Source of the DNA: Arthrobacter sp. ERGS1:01
GTDB lineage: Bacteria > Actinomycetota > Actinomycetes > Actinomycetales > Micrococcaceae
Reading direction: 5' to 3'
Length of the DNA stretch: 64,000 bases
Assembly (NCBI RefSeq): GCF_001281315.1
Contig: NZ_CP012479.1
Span: 1,240,001 to 1,304,000, forward strand
Each line of letters begins with the position of its first letter. Position 1 is the first letter of the stretch. The notes under the pieces were generated by a model. That model made no database searches, was not told the origin of the DNA, and saw only the letters and a program-made list of their open reading frames with translations. Shown in pieces: positions 16,380-24,945 of this stretch. A program made the translations under genes and the position numbers.

Positions 16380-16804
16380 CCGTGCCCTTGCTGGGCACCA
16401 CAGATCTACACCGGCACGATGGCCATCAGATCCTGTCCGCCGGTTCAGGGGTCCTGGGAGCGATCACCGACGCCGGGGCCTGGTTCTCCCCGGCGACGCG
16501 GGCGCTCTGGATCCCCGCCGGAACCGCCCACCACTGGCGCGCCCATGGGCACCTCGCCGTCCACATGCTAGGACTGCCGGCCTCGGAGAATCCACTCAGT
16601 CTCGATGAGCCCACCGTCCTGATCGTGTCCCCGTTGTTGCGCGAGCTGCTACTCCAGTGCCCGGCGAACCCCACCATCACCACCCCGCAGGCGGATCCCG
16701 CCGACGACCGCACGCTCGGCGCACTCGGGACGGAGGCCTGGGCCAGTGAACGAACCCTCTCCCGTCTTTTCCGCTCGGAACTGGGCATGATGTTTCCCCA
16801 ATAG
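16380..16804 (+). pseudogene. AraC-family regulator remnant (deletion and nonsense)
   Basis: The cupin-like sensor part is recognisable (DLHRHDGHQILSAGSG, ALWIPAGTAHHWRAHG), followed by SPLLRELLLQCP. The linker before ADPADDRTLGALG is shorter than in relatives. The helix-turn-helix begins (SERTLSRLFRSELGMMFPQ) and then meets TAG at 16802, where the family has Trp (FPQWRT). The rest of the DNA-binding domain is absent. AraC genes of this type often lie divergent from an Fsr-like MFS carrier, matching the dead MFS gene beside it. Confidence 0.6.
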
Positions 16805-16846
16805 CGGACCCATAGGTCGAAAGAGCATGAGGCAAAGGCCCTCGGC

Positions 16847-17026
16847 GTGGTCTTTACCCGGCTGTCCCCGCGTTTCCCTCTGATGCCTTGCTCTGATATT
16901 GAAACCATGGTCCATGAGGAGTGCGGGAAGCTTGGTGCCGGGCAAATCCGCGGCTATGTACCCGTCTTCGTCGAATGTGCCGCCGAATCCCGTTTGGCGC
17001 AACCGAGCGCTTGGGTGAATGCATGA
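16847..17026 (+). CDS. Small three-helix-bundle dimerisation-type protein
   Basis: 59 residues from GTG 16847. TRLSPRFPLMPCSDIETMVHEECGKLGAGQIRGYVPVFVECAAES resembles the small actinobacterial three-helix bundle family (rL..rFP....e.i...v.e....f....IrdyvPvLVe..a), often annotated as a dimerisation domain. No clear ribosome site is seen and the Phe of the central motif is replaced by Leu, so this may be a relic like its neighbours. No function can be given. Confidence 0.4.
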   Translation: MVFTRLSPRFPLMPCSDIETMVHEECGKLGAGQIRGYVPVFVECAAESRLAQPSAWVNA

Positions 17027-17086
17027 ATGGCGGAAATTCGGGGCTACCCCGGGCCATAAGGGAAGGCCGGGGTGCCGGCGCGGAAG

Positions 17087-17917
17087 TCATGCGGTTGCTT
17101 TGGCGGCGTCCTCAATAAGGTCTGCGACTGTCTGGGGGTGGCTGATCATCGCGACGTGGGAGGACGTGGGAACCTCCACAATCTTGCGCGCATTCGCACG
17201 CTGATACATGAAGCGTTCGCACGCCGGCGGGATGGCCTTGTCTCGGCCGGCGACCAGGCCCCAGGAGGGAATGCTGTGCCAGGCCGCGGCCGTCGTCGGG
17301 TAGATGAACGAGTCGGCGTCGAACGGGCGCTGCGTCGCCTGCAGGATTCGGAAGGTGGATGTGGGGAGATCGGCGGCGAAGGCGGCTTGGCCGTCCTTGC
17401 CCAGGTAGAAGTCGGTTCCGGTGGTACCGTCGGGCTTCGTGTAGGGGACCGGCACGCTTACCGGCAGGACCTGGCTGCCGGGGAACTTGTTGATGAGTTC
17501 TCCCTGCGTTTCGCCGATGTCGGGCACGAACGCAGCGATGTAGACCAATGCCTTGACGTTGCTCTTTCCGGCCGCGGCATTAGTGGTGACGGTTCCGCCC
17601 ATGGAATGCGCTACCAACACGACCGGCCCGCTGATGGAGTCCAGCAGGCTCGCGATGTAGGGGGCATCGGTGGGAATGCCCCGCAGCGGGTTGGACCCGG
17701 CGATCGTGGTGTACCCTCTGTCCTGAAGCCTGGCGATGACGCCGTTCCAACACGACGAGTCCGCGTAGCCGCCGTGGACCAGCACGATGGTCGGCTTGGC
17801 CTTCGGCCTGGGCTCGGCAGCGGCCGCGCCGATCGGGGTCGTGGCCAGCAGTGCCGCCGATCCGGCCAAGGCTGCGCCGGCGCCCAGGAACTGGCGGCGT
17901 GAAAAGTTTGTGCCCAT
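17087..17917 (-). CDS. Tat-exported alpha/beta hydrolase
   Basis: 276 residues from ATG 17917, with GAGGAG upstream. A twin-arginine signal opens the protein (SRRQFLGAGAALAGSAALLA, then an AAAAEP cleavage region near residue 37). The hydrolase domain follows: PTIVLVHGGYADSSCW supplies the oxyanion-hole HGG, VVLVAHSMGGT the nucleophile elbow (Ser in AHSMG), and a His near the end (TSSHVAM) is the likely third triad member. Related in plan to the cytoplasmic hydrolase at 21855. A 21-bp element shared with that gene lies 138 bp upstream. Probable esterase or lactonase outside the membrane; substrate unknown. Confidence 0.82.
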   Translation of the reverse strand: MGTNFSRRQFLGAGAALAGSAALLATTPIGAAAAEPRPKAKPTIVLVHGGYADSSCWNGVIARLQDRGYTTIAGSNPLRGIPTDAPYIASLLDSISGPVVLVAHSMGGTVTTNAAAGKSNVKALVYIAAFVPDIGETQGELINKFPGSQVLPVSVPVPYTKPDGTTGTDFYLGKDGQAAFAADLPTSTFRILQATQRPFDADSFIYPTTAAAWHSIPSWGLVAGRDKAIPPACERFMYQRANARKIVEVPTSSHVAMISHPQTVADLIEDAAKATA

Positions 17918-18054
17918 GGTGATCTCCTCATTGAAACTAGATGGCTCTGATGTGGGTGACGGGGCCGGGCGGTCGTGAAAGCGATTGATGGGTGCCTTCG
18001 TGGCCCGCCGTGGCATCGGTGAAAGACCACGCTATCGAGCCGGGCACGGGCAGC

Positions 18055-18075
18055 AATCCGTCGATTGACGTATAT
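18055..18075 (-). promoter_or_regulatory. Shared 21-bp element upstream of hydrolase 1
   Basis: On the minus strand this reads ATATACGTCAA followed by TCGACGGATT. The same 21 bases, with one mismatch and in the same orientation relative to the gene, occur at 21764-21784 before the second hydrolase. The core CGTC-N4-GACG is a dyad. Likely operator of the LuxR-type regulator between the two genes. Confidence 0.6.
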
Positions 18076-18286
18076 GTGGTGACTCAATTTTGGGAATTTT
18101 GTTCACCGTGCACGCACCTACCGCTCGATAGACCAGCACAACGACGGCGGCGCACCGCGTAGGCCTGCCCCCTGTGAACGAGCCGTCGGATCACCGCCCT
18201 TTGGCGGCCACGATGACTGCCACGGTCTATGCGAAACCGTGGCAATCGGTGGAGACTGTTCTCAACCACGCACTGAAGGAGACGCC
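18076..18286. other. Non-coding leader between hydrolase 1 and the F420-type reductase
   Basis: Part of the 369-bp divergent gap (17918-18286). Apart from the 21-bp element just before it and the ribosome site GAAGGAGACGCC before ATG 18287, I see no gene or strong structure. Confidence 0.4.
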
Positions 18287-18898
18287 ATGAAAATTGCAGT
18301 CCTCGGAACCGGTAGGGTCGCCAGGGCGATTGGCGGCGGGCTCGCCACCGCCGGACACGATGTCGCCTTCGCTTCCCGGAATCCCGAACGGCAGGCCGGA
18401 TTGCCTGGGCCCGCAGTGGAGGTGGGGGCGGCAGTCAGCGACGCCGACGTCGTGGTGGACGCCATCCCGGGTTCGGCCGTCATGGATGCCCTGCGCGCGC
18501 TGGGGACCGCTGTGCTGGCGGGCAAGATCCTGATGGAGGTCGCGAACGACCTGTCACCCAATTTTGAGCTCAACTACCCCAACGGGAGCTTGGGCGCTGC
18601 TGTGCAGGGAGCCTTTCCGCAGACCCGAGTGGTCAAAACACTCAATACGGTTCAGGCGCCCTTGATGGCCAACCCGGCCGTTCTTCCGTCACCGAGCACT
18701 GTCTTCCTTGCCGGTGATGACGCCGGTGCGAAGTCGACGGTCGCCACACTATTGACCGATCTGGGGTGGGAGCCGGGGTGGCACATCGACCTCGGTGACA
18801 TCAGCCAGGCGCGCGCCACGGAACACTTCATTTTCCTTTCATTCGCGATCGCACAGAGCCTCGAAACCACCAACGTCAACATCTCGGTCATTCGCTGA
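18287..18898 (+). CDS. NADP/F420-dependent oxidoreductase (F420H2:NADP reductase-like)
   Basis: 203 residues. MKIAVLGTGRVARAIGGGLATAGHDVAFASRNPER is a classical NADP-binding start (GTGRVA, then a basic SRNPER after beta 2). VVVDAIPGSAVMDALR and RVVKTLNTVQAPLM follow the plan of the coenzyme F420-dependent NADP oxidoreductase family. Actual F420 use cannot be read from the sequence; many family members only bind NADPH. Strong ribosome site GAAGGAG. It stands between the first hydrolase and the LuxR regulator and may be part of the same response. Confidence 0.75.
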   Translation: MKIAVLGTGRVARAIGGGLATAGHDVAFASRNPERQAGLPGPAVEVGAAVSDADVVVDAIPGSAVMDALRALGTAVLAGKILMEVANDLSPNFELNYPNGSLGAAVQGAFPQTRVVKTLNTVQAPLMANPAVLPSPSTVFLAGDDAGAKSTVATLLTDLGWEPGWHIDLGDISQARATEHFIFLSFAIAQSLETTNVNISVIR

Positions 18899-19003
18899 GG
18901 CAGGCTGTGCCCGGCTGAACATGCTTGTCATCGTCGCGCCGGGCTCTTAGTGTTTCGATTAGTTCGGGCATTTCGGCGGAACGTCATAGGCAGAATCGCA
19001 AAC

Positions 19004-21763
19004 ATGGAAACACAGTTGCGGGGTCGGCAGGATCAGGCCGAGGAAATTCGCGCCTTCCTCGGTGGGCCGGGACGGGATTCCCTCCTGGTGGTCGGCGGCG
19101 ACGCCGGAATCGGGAAAACCGCGCTACTTGACCTCATCGCGGAAGAGGCAGCCCGCAACGGTGCCCAGGTACTTGGTGCGAAGGCCCTGGAGTTTGAGGC
19201 TGACCTTCCCTACAGCACCCTGAACCAACTACTGATTCCCTTGCTCGCCCCGCTTTCAGAACTGGCGAATGAACACCGGGAAGCCATCGAGGTCATCTGC
19301 GGTTTGCGGGTGGGGCCGGTGCCGGGCCTACTCATCGCCGGTGCGGCCGCGCTTGCCCTGCTGCGCCTGAACGCCTCGACGGAGCACATCTTGTTGCTGA
19401 TGGTGGATGACTCTCCGTGGATGGACTTGTTGTCGGCCATGACGTTGACCTACCTGGGCCGGCGCCTGCGTGAGGTCCCCGTGCGGATCCTGGTGGGCGC
19501 CAGAACCGACGAGGACGACGTCTTTGTCCGCAGCGGTTTTCCCACCGTGGTGCTTCCGCCGTTGTCCGACGACGACGCCGACGCCCTGCTGGCCGAGCGG
19601 TTCCCCGCGATGTCTGCAAGCGTGCGACGCCGCATTCAGCGGGACGCTTTGGGAAACCCACTGGGCCTGTTGGAATTGCCCGCTGCCCTGGAAACGTCCA
19701 ACAATCACCGTGTGCCTGCCGTTTTGCCGCTCGGCAACCGGCTGAGGGCGCTCTTTGAAAATCGGCTGACGGCCCTTCCAGAGCAGACGCGGGAGATGTT
19801 GTTGTTCGTCGTCCTGGGCGGCGGCGAGAACGCCGTCGCCTTTGAAAAGGCCATCCCCAATGGTGCTGCCCGCACCGCATTCCCGCCCGCGGAACAATCG
19901 GGACTGGTGGTCTATGACGCGCGGTCCGGCCGGTGGGAGTTTCGCCACCCCCTGGTCCGTTCGGCCGTCTTTGAGCTGTCAACGGCTGAAGAACGACGGC
20001 GGGTGCACGCGGCTCTCGCCGAAGCGTTTGCGGACGACCCCGAGCGGCAGGCATGGCATCTGGGGCAGGCCACCACCGGCCAAAGCGAGGAAATCGCTGC
20101 CCTGTTGGAGAATGTCTCCCAACGACTGCTGGAGATCGGCGACGGCACCCGGGCCACGGCCGCCATACTCAGGGCCGCCGAACTGACACCGTCCACGAGC
20201 GAGCACGATCGGCGGTTGTCCCGCGCGGCCTACCTGGGTTCGCTCGTTGCCGGCACCATCGGTGACAGCCCGGGGCTGCTGGCAGAGGCGTTTCGAAACC
20301 CGGAGCGGTCCCCCCACCTGGCGACAGTCATTGCCGTGGCCTACAACCTGCTCAACGGCGAGGGTGACGTTTCGACGGCCCAGCGGCTCCTGCTGGCCGC
20401 ACTGGCGGCCCGGGTTTCCCGGGACTCCGCACAAGGCCTGGACTCGGGCCAGAATCCCATTGCGGCGGACCTCATCGAGGCTCTCTACTCGTTGGTTTTG
20501 ATTGGTTTCTTCGGCGGAGTCGGGGAGTTCTGGCGGACCGTGATGGCACACGTTCCGGATACCGGCGCCCTGCCCGACGCATTGCAGTTCGAGATCGACG
20601 TTTTCGTCGACGTCGCCCGGGCGACCGGGCCGGCACTCGACCGCTACCATGATGCCATTGACCGCCTGCGCTTCACGGCAGACCCGTTGTATATCGTCCG
20701 CTTCGCGACCGCAGGGGCATATGTCGACGCTCTGGGCGACATGCGTGAAGCGCTTTGGCGGGTCGTCGAGGACGGACGCCGGGGCGAGGCCATCACCCCG
20801 GCCATTCAGGCCCTGTTCCTGCTCGCCAATGATGATTACTTTGCCGGCCGCTGGGACGAGTTGGACGGTATTACCCAGGAAGGCCTGGACCTGGCGGTGG
20901 ACCACGGATATGCCCTGACCACCGCACCGGCGAGGTTCCTCCGCGCCATGGTTGACGCCGCCCGCGGTGAGGAGGAACGGGCGCACGCCGCCGCGGAGGA
21001 GATCCTTATCTGGGCCGCACCCCGCCGGTTGGTGGCCCTGGCCACCTATGCCTCCCATATCCGGTGCATGACCGCCTTGCCGGCGGGTCGTTTTGCCGAG
21101 GCCTTTACGCATGCGGCAACCATCAGCCCGCCGGGAGTCTTTCCGCCCTACATCCCACACGCCATCTGGTCAGCCTTTGACCTCATCGAGGCCGCCGCAC
21201 GCACGGGCCGGCGGGTCCAGGCGCAAATGCACCTGCGCGCTTTCGAAGGCACCGACGTCGCCGGCTACTCTCCCCGGCTGCGGGCGCTGGTCCTGGCCGC
21301 CCACGGCCTGCTCGAGGAAGGGCCGAGCTGGCGGGAACACTACGAGGCGGCCCTGGCGATGATCGGAAGCGGGCGGTGGCCCTTTGACCGGGCCCGGATC
21401 CTGCTGTTGTTCGGTGAGCAGCTGCGGCGTGAGAAGGAGCGGACGGCCGCCAAAGCCATGCTCACTGAAGCCAGGGAGGTTTTTCTCGGGATCGGGGCCG
21501 GAGCCTGGGCCCGGCGTGCCGATCGAGAACTCGCCGCCCTCGGTGCTCACGAGACACGCACCACGGCGCTCACCCCGCAGGAAACCGCCGTCGCGAACCT
21601 CGCTGCGACGGGACTGTCCAACAAAGAGATCGCCGAATCCCTCTTCCTTTCACCGCGCACCGTTTCGACCCATCTGTCCCGGGCCTTCGCGAAACTCGGC
21701 ATCTCATCACGGGCCGGCATGCGTGACGCACTCACCGGTCTGGGCGGGGAATTGCGTCATTGA
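19004..21763 (+). CDS. Large ATP-binding LuxR-family regulator
   Basis: 919 residues from ATG 19004 (a GTG at 18950 would add 18). Domains in order: an ATPase of the AAA/STAND type with Walker A GDAGIGKTALL near residue 29-39 and a Walker B-like LLLMVDDSPWMD near 130; a long alpha-helical, TPR-like middle; and a C-terminal LuxR helix-turn-helix (LTPQETAVANLAATGLSNKE, LSPRTVSTHLSRAFAKLGI). This is the MalT-like plan, in which ligand or partner binding to the ATPase/TPR part frees the DNA-binding end. It lies between two hydrolase genes that share an upstream 21-bp element, so it is the likely activator of both. Inducer unknown. Confidence 0.85.
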   Translation: METQLRGRQDQAEEIRAFLGGPGRDSLLVVGGDAGIGKTALLDLIAEEAARNGAQVLGAKALEFEADLPYSTLNQLLIPLLAPLSELANEHREAIEVICGLRVGPVPGLLIAGAAALALLRLNASTEHILLLMVDDSPWMDLLSAMTLTYLGRRLREVPVRILVGARTDEDDVFVRSGFPTVVLPPLSDDDADALLAERFPAMSASVRRRIQRDALGNPLGLLELPAALETSNNHRVPAVLPLGNRLRALFENRLTALPEQTREMLLFVVLGGGENAVAFEKAIPNGAARTAFPPAEQSGLVVYDARSGRWEFRHPLVRSAVFELSTAEERRRVHAALAEAFADDPERQAWHLGQATTGQSEEIAALLENVSQRLLEIGDGTRATAAILRAAELTPSTSEHDRRLSRAAYLGSLVAGTIGDSPGLLAEAFRNPERSPHLATVIAVAYNLLNGEGDVSTAQRLLLAALAARVSRDSAQGLDSGQNPIAADLIEALYSLVLIGFFGGVGEFWRTVMAHVPDTGALPDALQFEIDVFVDVARATGPALDRYHDAIDRLRFTADPLYIVRFATAGAYVDALGDMREALWRVVEDGRRGEAITPAIQALFLLANDDYFAGRWDELDGITQEGLDLAVDHGYALTTAPARFLRAMVDAARGEEERAHAAAEEILIWAAPRRLVALATYASHIRCMTALPAGRFAEAFTHAATISPPGVFPPYIPHAIWSAFDLIEAAARTGRRVQAQMHLRAFEGTDVAGYSPRLRALVLAAHGLLEEGPSWREHYEAALAMIGSGRWPFDRARILLLFGEQLRREKERTAAKAMLTEAREVFLGIGAGAWARRADRELAALGAHETRTTALTPQETAVANLAATGLSNKEIAESLFLSPRTVSTHLSRAFAKLGISSRAGMRDALTGLGGELRH

Positions 21764-21784
21764 ATATACGTCAACCGACGGATT
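21764..21784 (+). promoter_or_regulatory. Shared 21-bp element upstream of hydrolase 2
   Basis: ATATACGTCAA followed by CCGACGGATT, one base different from the copy at 18055-18075. It starts at the very end of the LuxR gene and lies 70 bp before the second hydrolase start. Confidence 0.6.
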
Positions 21785-21854
21785 ACCGCCGGCGCGCGAA
21801 AACATAACGTTGCTCTTGTTCACGTTCTTGATGTCCACACCCTAGGAGCAATCC

Positions 21855-22538
21855 ATGAAAGCAACCATCGTTCTTGTCCACGGCGGATTCGTCGACGGAT
21901 CCGGCTGGCGCGGAGTCTTTGACGACCTCACCGCGGACGGCTATGAGGTCCGCGTCGTCCAGAACCCAACGAAGTCCCTCACCGACGACGTCGCCACCAC
22001 CCGGCAGGTCCTCGACGAAGCCGGCGGGCCCGTCGTCCTCGTTGGCCACTCCTACGGCGGAGCCGTCATCACCGAAGCGGGAAACCACGACAACGTGAAA
22101 GCACTCGTATGCGTCACCGCGTTCGCCCCGGACCAAGGCGAATCCGTCAACTCGCTCCTGGGCACGTTCCCCACCGACGGCCCCCAGCCGCCGATCCTGC
22201 CCCCTGTCGACGGGAACCTGTTCCTGGACCGCGACAAGTTCTACGAGTCGTTCGCCGGCGACGTCACCCCGGCAGAAGCAGCCTTCTTTGCCAACGCCCA
22301 GGTCCCGTGGGGACTGGACGCGCTCGGCGGCGTCATCACCTCCGCGGCCTGGCGGATCAAGCCCAGCTGGTACCTGCACGTCACGGAGGACAGAATGATC
22401 CCTCCTGCGGCACAGGCCAGCATGGCAGAACGCATCGGTGCCACGGTCAGCGAAACCCCCGGCAGCCACGCAATCTACGTTTCACAACCAAAAGTAGTGG
22501 CCGACATCATCCGGGCGGCCGCCGCAACACTCAACTAG
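21855..22538 (+). CDS. Alpha/beta hydrolase, cytoplasmic
   Basis: 227 residues without a signal peptide. TIVLVHGGFVDGSGW holds the oxyanion-hole motif, VVLVGHSYGGAV the nucleophile Ser (GHSYG), and TPGSHAIYVS near the end the catalytic His; an acid (Asp in VTEDRMIPP) sits before it. It belongs to the same subgroup as the Tat-exported enzyme at 17087, which differs by having a leader. The subgroup contains esterases and hydrolases annotated only generally. ATG 21855 follows AGGAGCAATCC. Paired regulation with the exported paralogue suggests extracellular and intracellular steps on one ester substrate. Confidence 0.82.
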   Translation: MKATIVLVHGGFVDGSGWRGVFDDLTADGYEVRVVQNPTKSLTDDVATTRQVLDEAGGPVVLVGHSYGGAVITEAGNHDNVKALVCVTAFAPDQGESVNSLLGTFPTDGPQPPILPPVDGNLFLDRDKFYESFAGDVTPAEAAFFANAQVPWGLDALGGVITSAAWRIKPSWYLHVTEDRMIPPAAQASMAERIGATVSETPGSHAIYVSQPKVVADIIRAAAATLN

Positions 22539-22549
22539 TTCGCGCGAAA

Positions 22550-22580
22550 CCCCGCTGCCGGCGCTCCGTCGGCAGCGGGG
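22550..22580 (+). terminator. Terminator after hydrolase 2
   Basis: A perfect 11-bp stem, CCCCGCTGCCG pairing with CGGCAGCGGGG, with a 9-nt loop, 11 bp after the stop. No T tract. Confidence 0.65.
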
Positions 22581-22752
22581 ATGCGGCGCCGTCGAGCTCC
22601 ACGGTCCTGCCTGGCCGTGCTGTCAAGGCACTGGCCGTGCAGTTCCTGCCGGGATTACAATCGTGGTGGACGCAACCGGTCACGGCACTCCCGGGACACG
22701 CCCACCGGGGGGCTCATCCACGTTCGTGCGGTGCCGGCAAAGGATGCCAACC

Positions 22753-23025
22753 ATGCCCAATATCCCGGCGCTCATCGATGCATTGCGACCCGAAGACCTG
22801 GCCACTCTCCTTCAGCGGGGCCCGGAGCAGATCCTGGAGCGGGCCATGGTCGATGCCCTGGACCGCGCCGCCGGTGGACCAGGGGAGGGCCGTGGCTACT
22901 ACGTTGTCCACGAACGCCTCGAACCCCTGGACCACCCGCTCCGCCGTCGGTACTACCTGCGCGAAGACGTCGCATCCGCGATCTTCGCGACACGACTGGA
23001 AGGCGCGTCCGGCGCGGGCGCCTGA
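22753..23025 (+). CDS. Small hypothetical protein upstream of the CYTH-CHAD gene
   Basis: 90 residues from ATG 22753, with AAAGGA eight bases before it. The sequence is charged and helical (PALIDALRPEDLATLLQ, GPEQILERAMVDALDRAA) with a Tyr-rich patch (GRGYYVVHERLEP, RRRYYLREDV). No family recognised. The next gene starts 5 bp after the stop, so the two are probably cotranscribed and may work together in polyphosphate-related functions. Confidence 0.5.
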   Translation: MPNIPALIDALRPEDLATLLQRGPEQILERAMVDALDRAAGGPGEGRGYYVVHERLEPLDHPLRRRYYLREDVASAIFATRLEGASGAGA

Positions 23026-23030
23026 GCGCC

Positions 23031-24548
23031 GTGGCATCCTCGGAAGGGCTTGCGACCATACGCAGTTGGGAAGCCGATGATGCCATGGACCTCCCCAACC
23101 TGGTGGACATGCCAGGGGTGGAACGGGTCGGCGGGCCGGGCCTTAACCGGATCGCCACCGTGTACTTCGACACCGCCACCCTGACGCTCGCGGCACGGGG
23201 GATCACCCTGTGCCGGCGCACCGGAGGAACGGACCACGGCTGGCATCTCGAGCTCCCCGCCGGAGGTCACCGAACGCGGAGGATCCAGGCACCGCTGGGC
23301 AGCTCGGACATCGTCCCGGAAGAACTGCTCTACCGCGTGCTGCCCTTCATCCGTGGGGCCGTGCTGATGCCCGTCGCCAGGATTGACACGGGACGGTGCA
23401 CTCGCCGGCTCTACGGGCCCGGCGGAGGGCATCTTGCCGACTTCGTTGATGACCGGGTCCAGGCTGTGGCAGTGCGCCCGGGCACACCGGAGACGGCGTG
23501 GCGCGAGTGGCGGATCGAACTCGTCCACGGCAATGGTGATTTCCTCGGCGAAGCCGCAAGCACCCTCACCTCCGCCGGTCTCAACCGCCCGGTGCAGGAC
23601 TCCGAACTAGCTCGGGCCCTCGGGGATTCATACCCGTCCGGCCGGGTCTCCGGCGCCGGCACGCCAACCGGGAACGGGTCGGCCCTCGACGTGGTGACCG
23701 CCTACCTGGACCGCCAGCTTGGCGAAATTCTGGCCTTGGATCCCGGCGTGAGGATGGGGAGCCCGGACGCCATCCACCGGATGCGGTCGGCAACGCGGCG
23801 GGAGCGGTCGGTCTTGACGGCATATGGCAGCCTCTTCGCCAAGAACGAGACCAATCGACTCAAAGCTGAACTGAAGTGGCTCGCCAAAATTCTGGGCCGC
23901 CCACGCGATGCCGAAGTCATGCGCGAACGGCTCCGCTGTCGCCTCCAGGGTCTGCCGCCGGCATTGCGGAACGGTACTGTTACTGGACCTGTCGAAGATG
24001 AATTGGGAACCTCCTACAACGTCGGTTACAAGGCTGTGCTTCAGGCCCTTGAAACGCTGCGCTATTACAGGCTCCTGGACAATCTTGAACAGTTCCTCCG
24101 CCTTCCACCCGCCAAATCCCGGGCCTCCCAACCTGCGCGAAAGGCGACAGCCGGACTCGTCAACAAGCAAGCCAAACGCCTGGATCGCGCACATCGGGCC
24201 GCCGCACGCGCCAAAAACGGCGGTGCCGGCGACGCAGCACTCCACCAAGTCCGTAAAGACGCCAAACGCCTGCAGCATGCCGCCGAATCCGTACAAGGAA
24301 TCCACGGAAAACGAGCCCGAAAATTGTCCAAGGCCGCCCACCGGTTCCAGAAAATCCTCGGAGACCACCAGGACAGCGTGGTGGTCCGGGCATTCCTGGA
24401 CGGCCTGACCAACAACCCTGCGACACCCGAGATTGCCCTCACCGCCTACCGCCGCGTGCGAAGAGCCGAGGAACGTGCGGCCCATTCCGCCAAGAAGAAG
24501 TACCTAAAAGCCCGAAAGCGATCATCCGGCCTTCGGCTGCCGCACTGA
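23031..24548 (+). CDS. CYTH and CHAD domain protein
   Basis: 505 residues from GTG 23031, five bases after the preceding stop. The N-terminal half (to about residue 210) is a CYTH triphosphate-tunnel domain: YFDTATLTLAARGITLCRRTGG and GWHLELPAG are typical, but the ExExK signature at the start is not present and the usual Lys in WHLKLP is Glu, so catalysis is doubtful. The C-terminal half (from about 225) is a CHAD helical domain rich in Lys, Arg and His (AIHRMRSATRRERSVL, HQVRKDAKRLQHAAE, KILGDHQDSVV). CHAD binds polyphosphate. Proteins with both domains associate with polyphosphate granules; a binding rather than enzymatic role is inferred here. Confidence 0.85.
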   Translation: MASSEGLATIRSWEADDAMDLPNLVDMPGVERVGGPGLNRIATVYFDTATLTLAARGITLCRRTGGTDHGWHLELPAGGHRTRRIQAPLGSSDIVPEELLYRVLPFIRGAVLMPVARIDTGRCTRRLYGPGGGHLADFVDDRVQAVAVRPGTPETAWREWRIELVHGNGDFLGEAASTLTSAGLNRPVQDSELARALGDSYPSGRVSGAGTPTGNGSALDVVTAYLDRQLGEILALDPGVRMGSPDAIHRMRSATRRERSVLTAYGSLFAKNETNRLKAELKWLAKILGRPRDAEVMRERLRCRLQGLPPALRNGTVTGPVEDELGTSYNVGYKAVLQALETLRYYRLLDNLEQFLRLPPAKSRASQPARKATAGLVNKQAKRLDRAHRAAARAKNGGAGDAALHQVRKDAKRLQHAAESVQGIHGKRARKLSKAAHRFQKILGDHQDSVVVRAFLDGLTNNPATPEIALTAYRRVRRAEERAAHSAKKKYLKARKRSSGLRLPH

Positions 24549-24600
24549 GCTGGACGATTGCGACCACCGGAAAAATCAACAGCGACGGGGTTGGCTGCGG

Positions 24601-24945
24601 ATGATGACCTGGTTTGTTGGCGGGAGGGCAAGACGGGTTCGCCCCTCGTCCGGGACAATGCGGACGTACCGGTCCATGGTGGAGCACCATATTGCACCCT
24701 TGATCGGGACCATGGACGTCGCTGAGATCGATGTCCGGCACCTGCTTTGCCATAGCCGCCGCAGTGGCGATCGACGATCTCGAGCTGGAAACCCACCCGG
24801 CGACAGTGCGGATCCACCAGGCAGCGAACCTGGCTACTCGCCGAAAAGGCTCCCAGGGTGCGCTCTGGTGAAGACACCTCGAATCCACGACCTTCGCCAC
24901 ACGCACGTGTCCATGCTGATCCACGAAGGCGCCCCCTTTTCACTA
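24601..24945 (+). pseudogene. Decayed tyrosine recombinase
   Basis: Pieces of an integrase in different frames. The core-binding part is TMRTYRSMVEHHIAPLIGTM followed by AEIDVRHL. A piece near 24770 reads IDDLELETHPATVRIHQAA (start of the catalytic domain). In the first frame again, TPRIHDLRHTHVSMLIHEG carries the HxLRHT box. The middle of the catalytic domain and the Tyr nucleophile are missing. No matching attachment repeats were found beside it. Confidence 0.65.
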
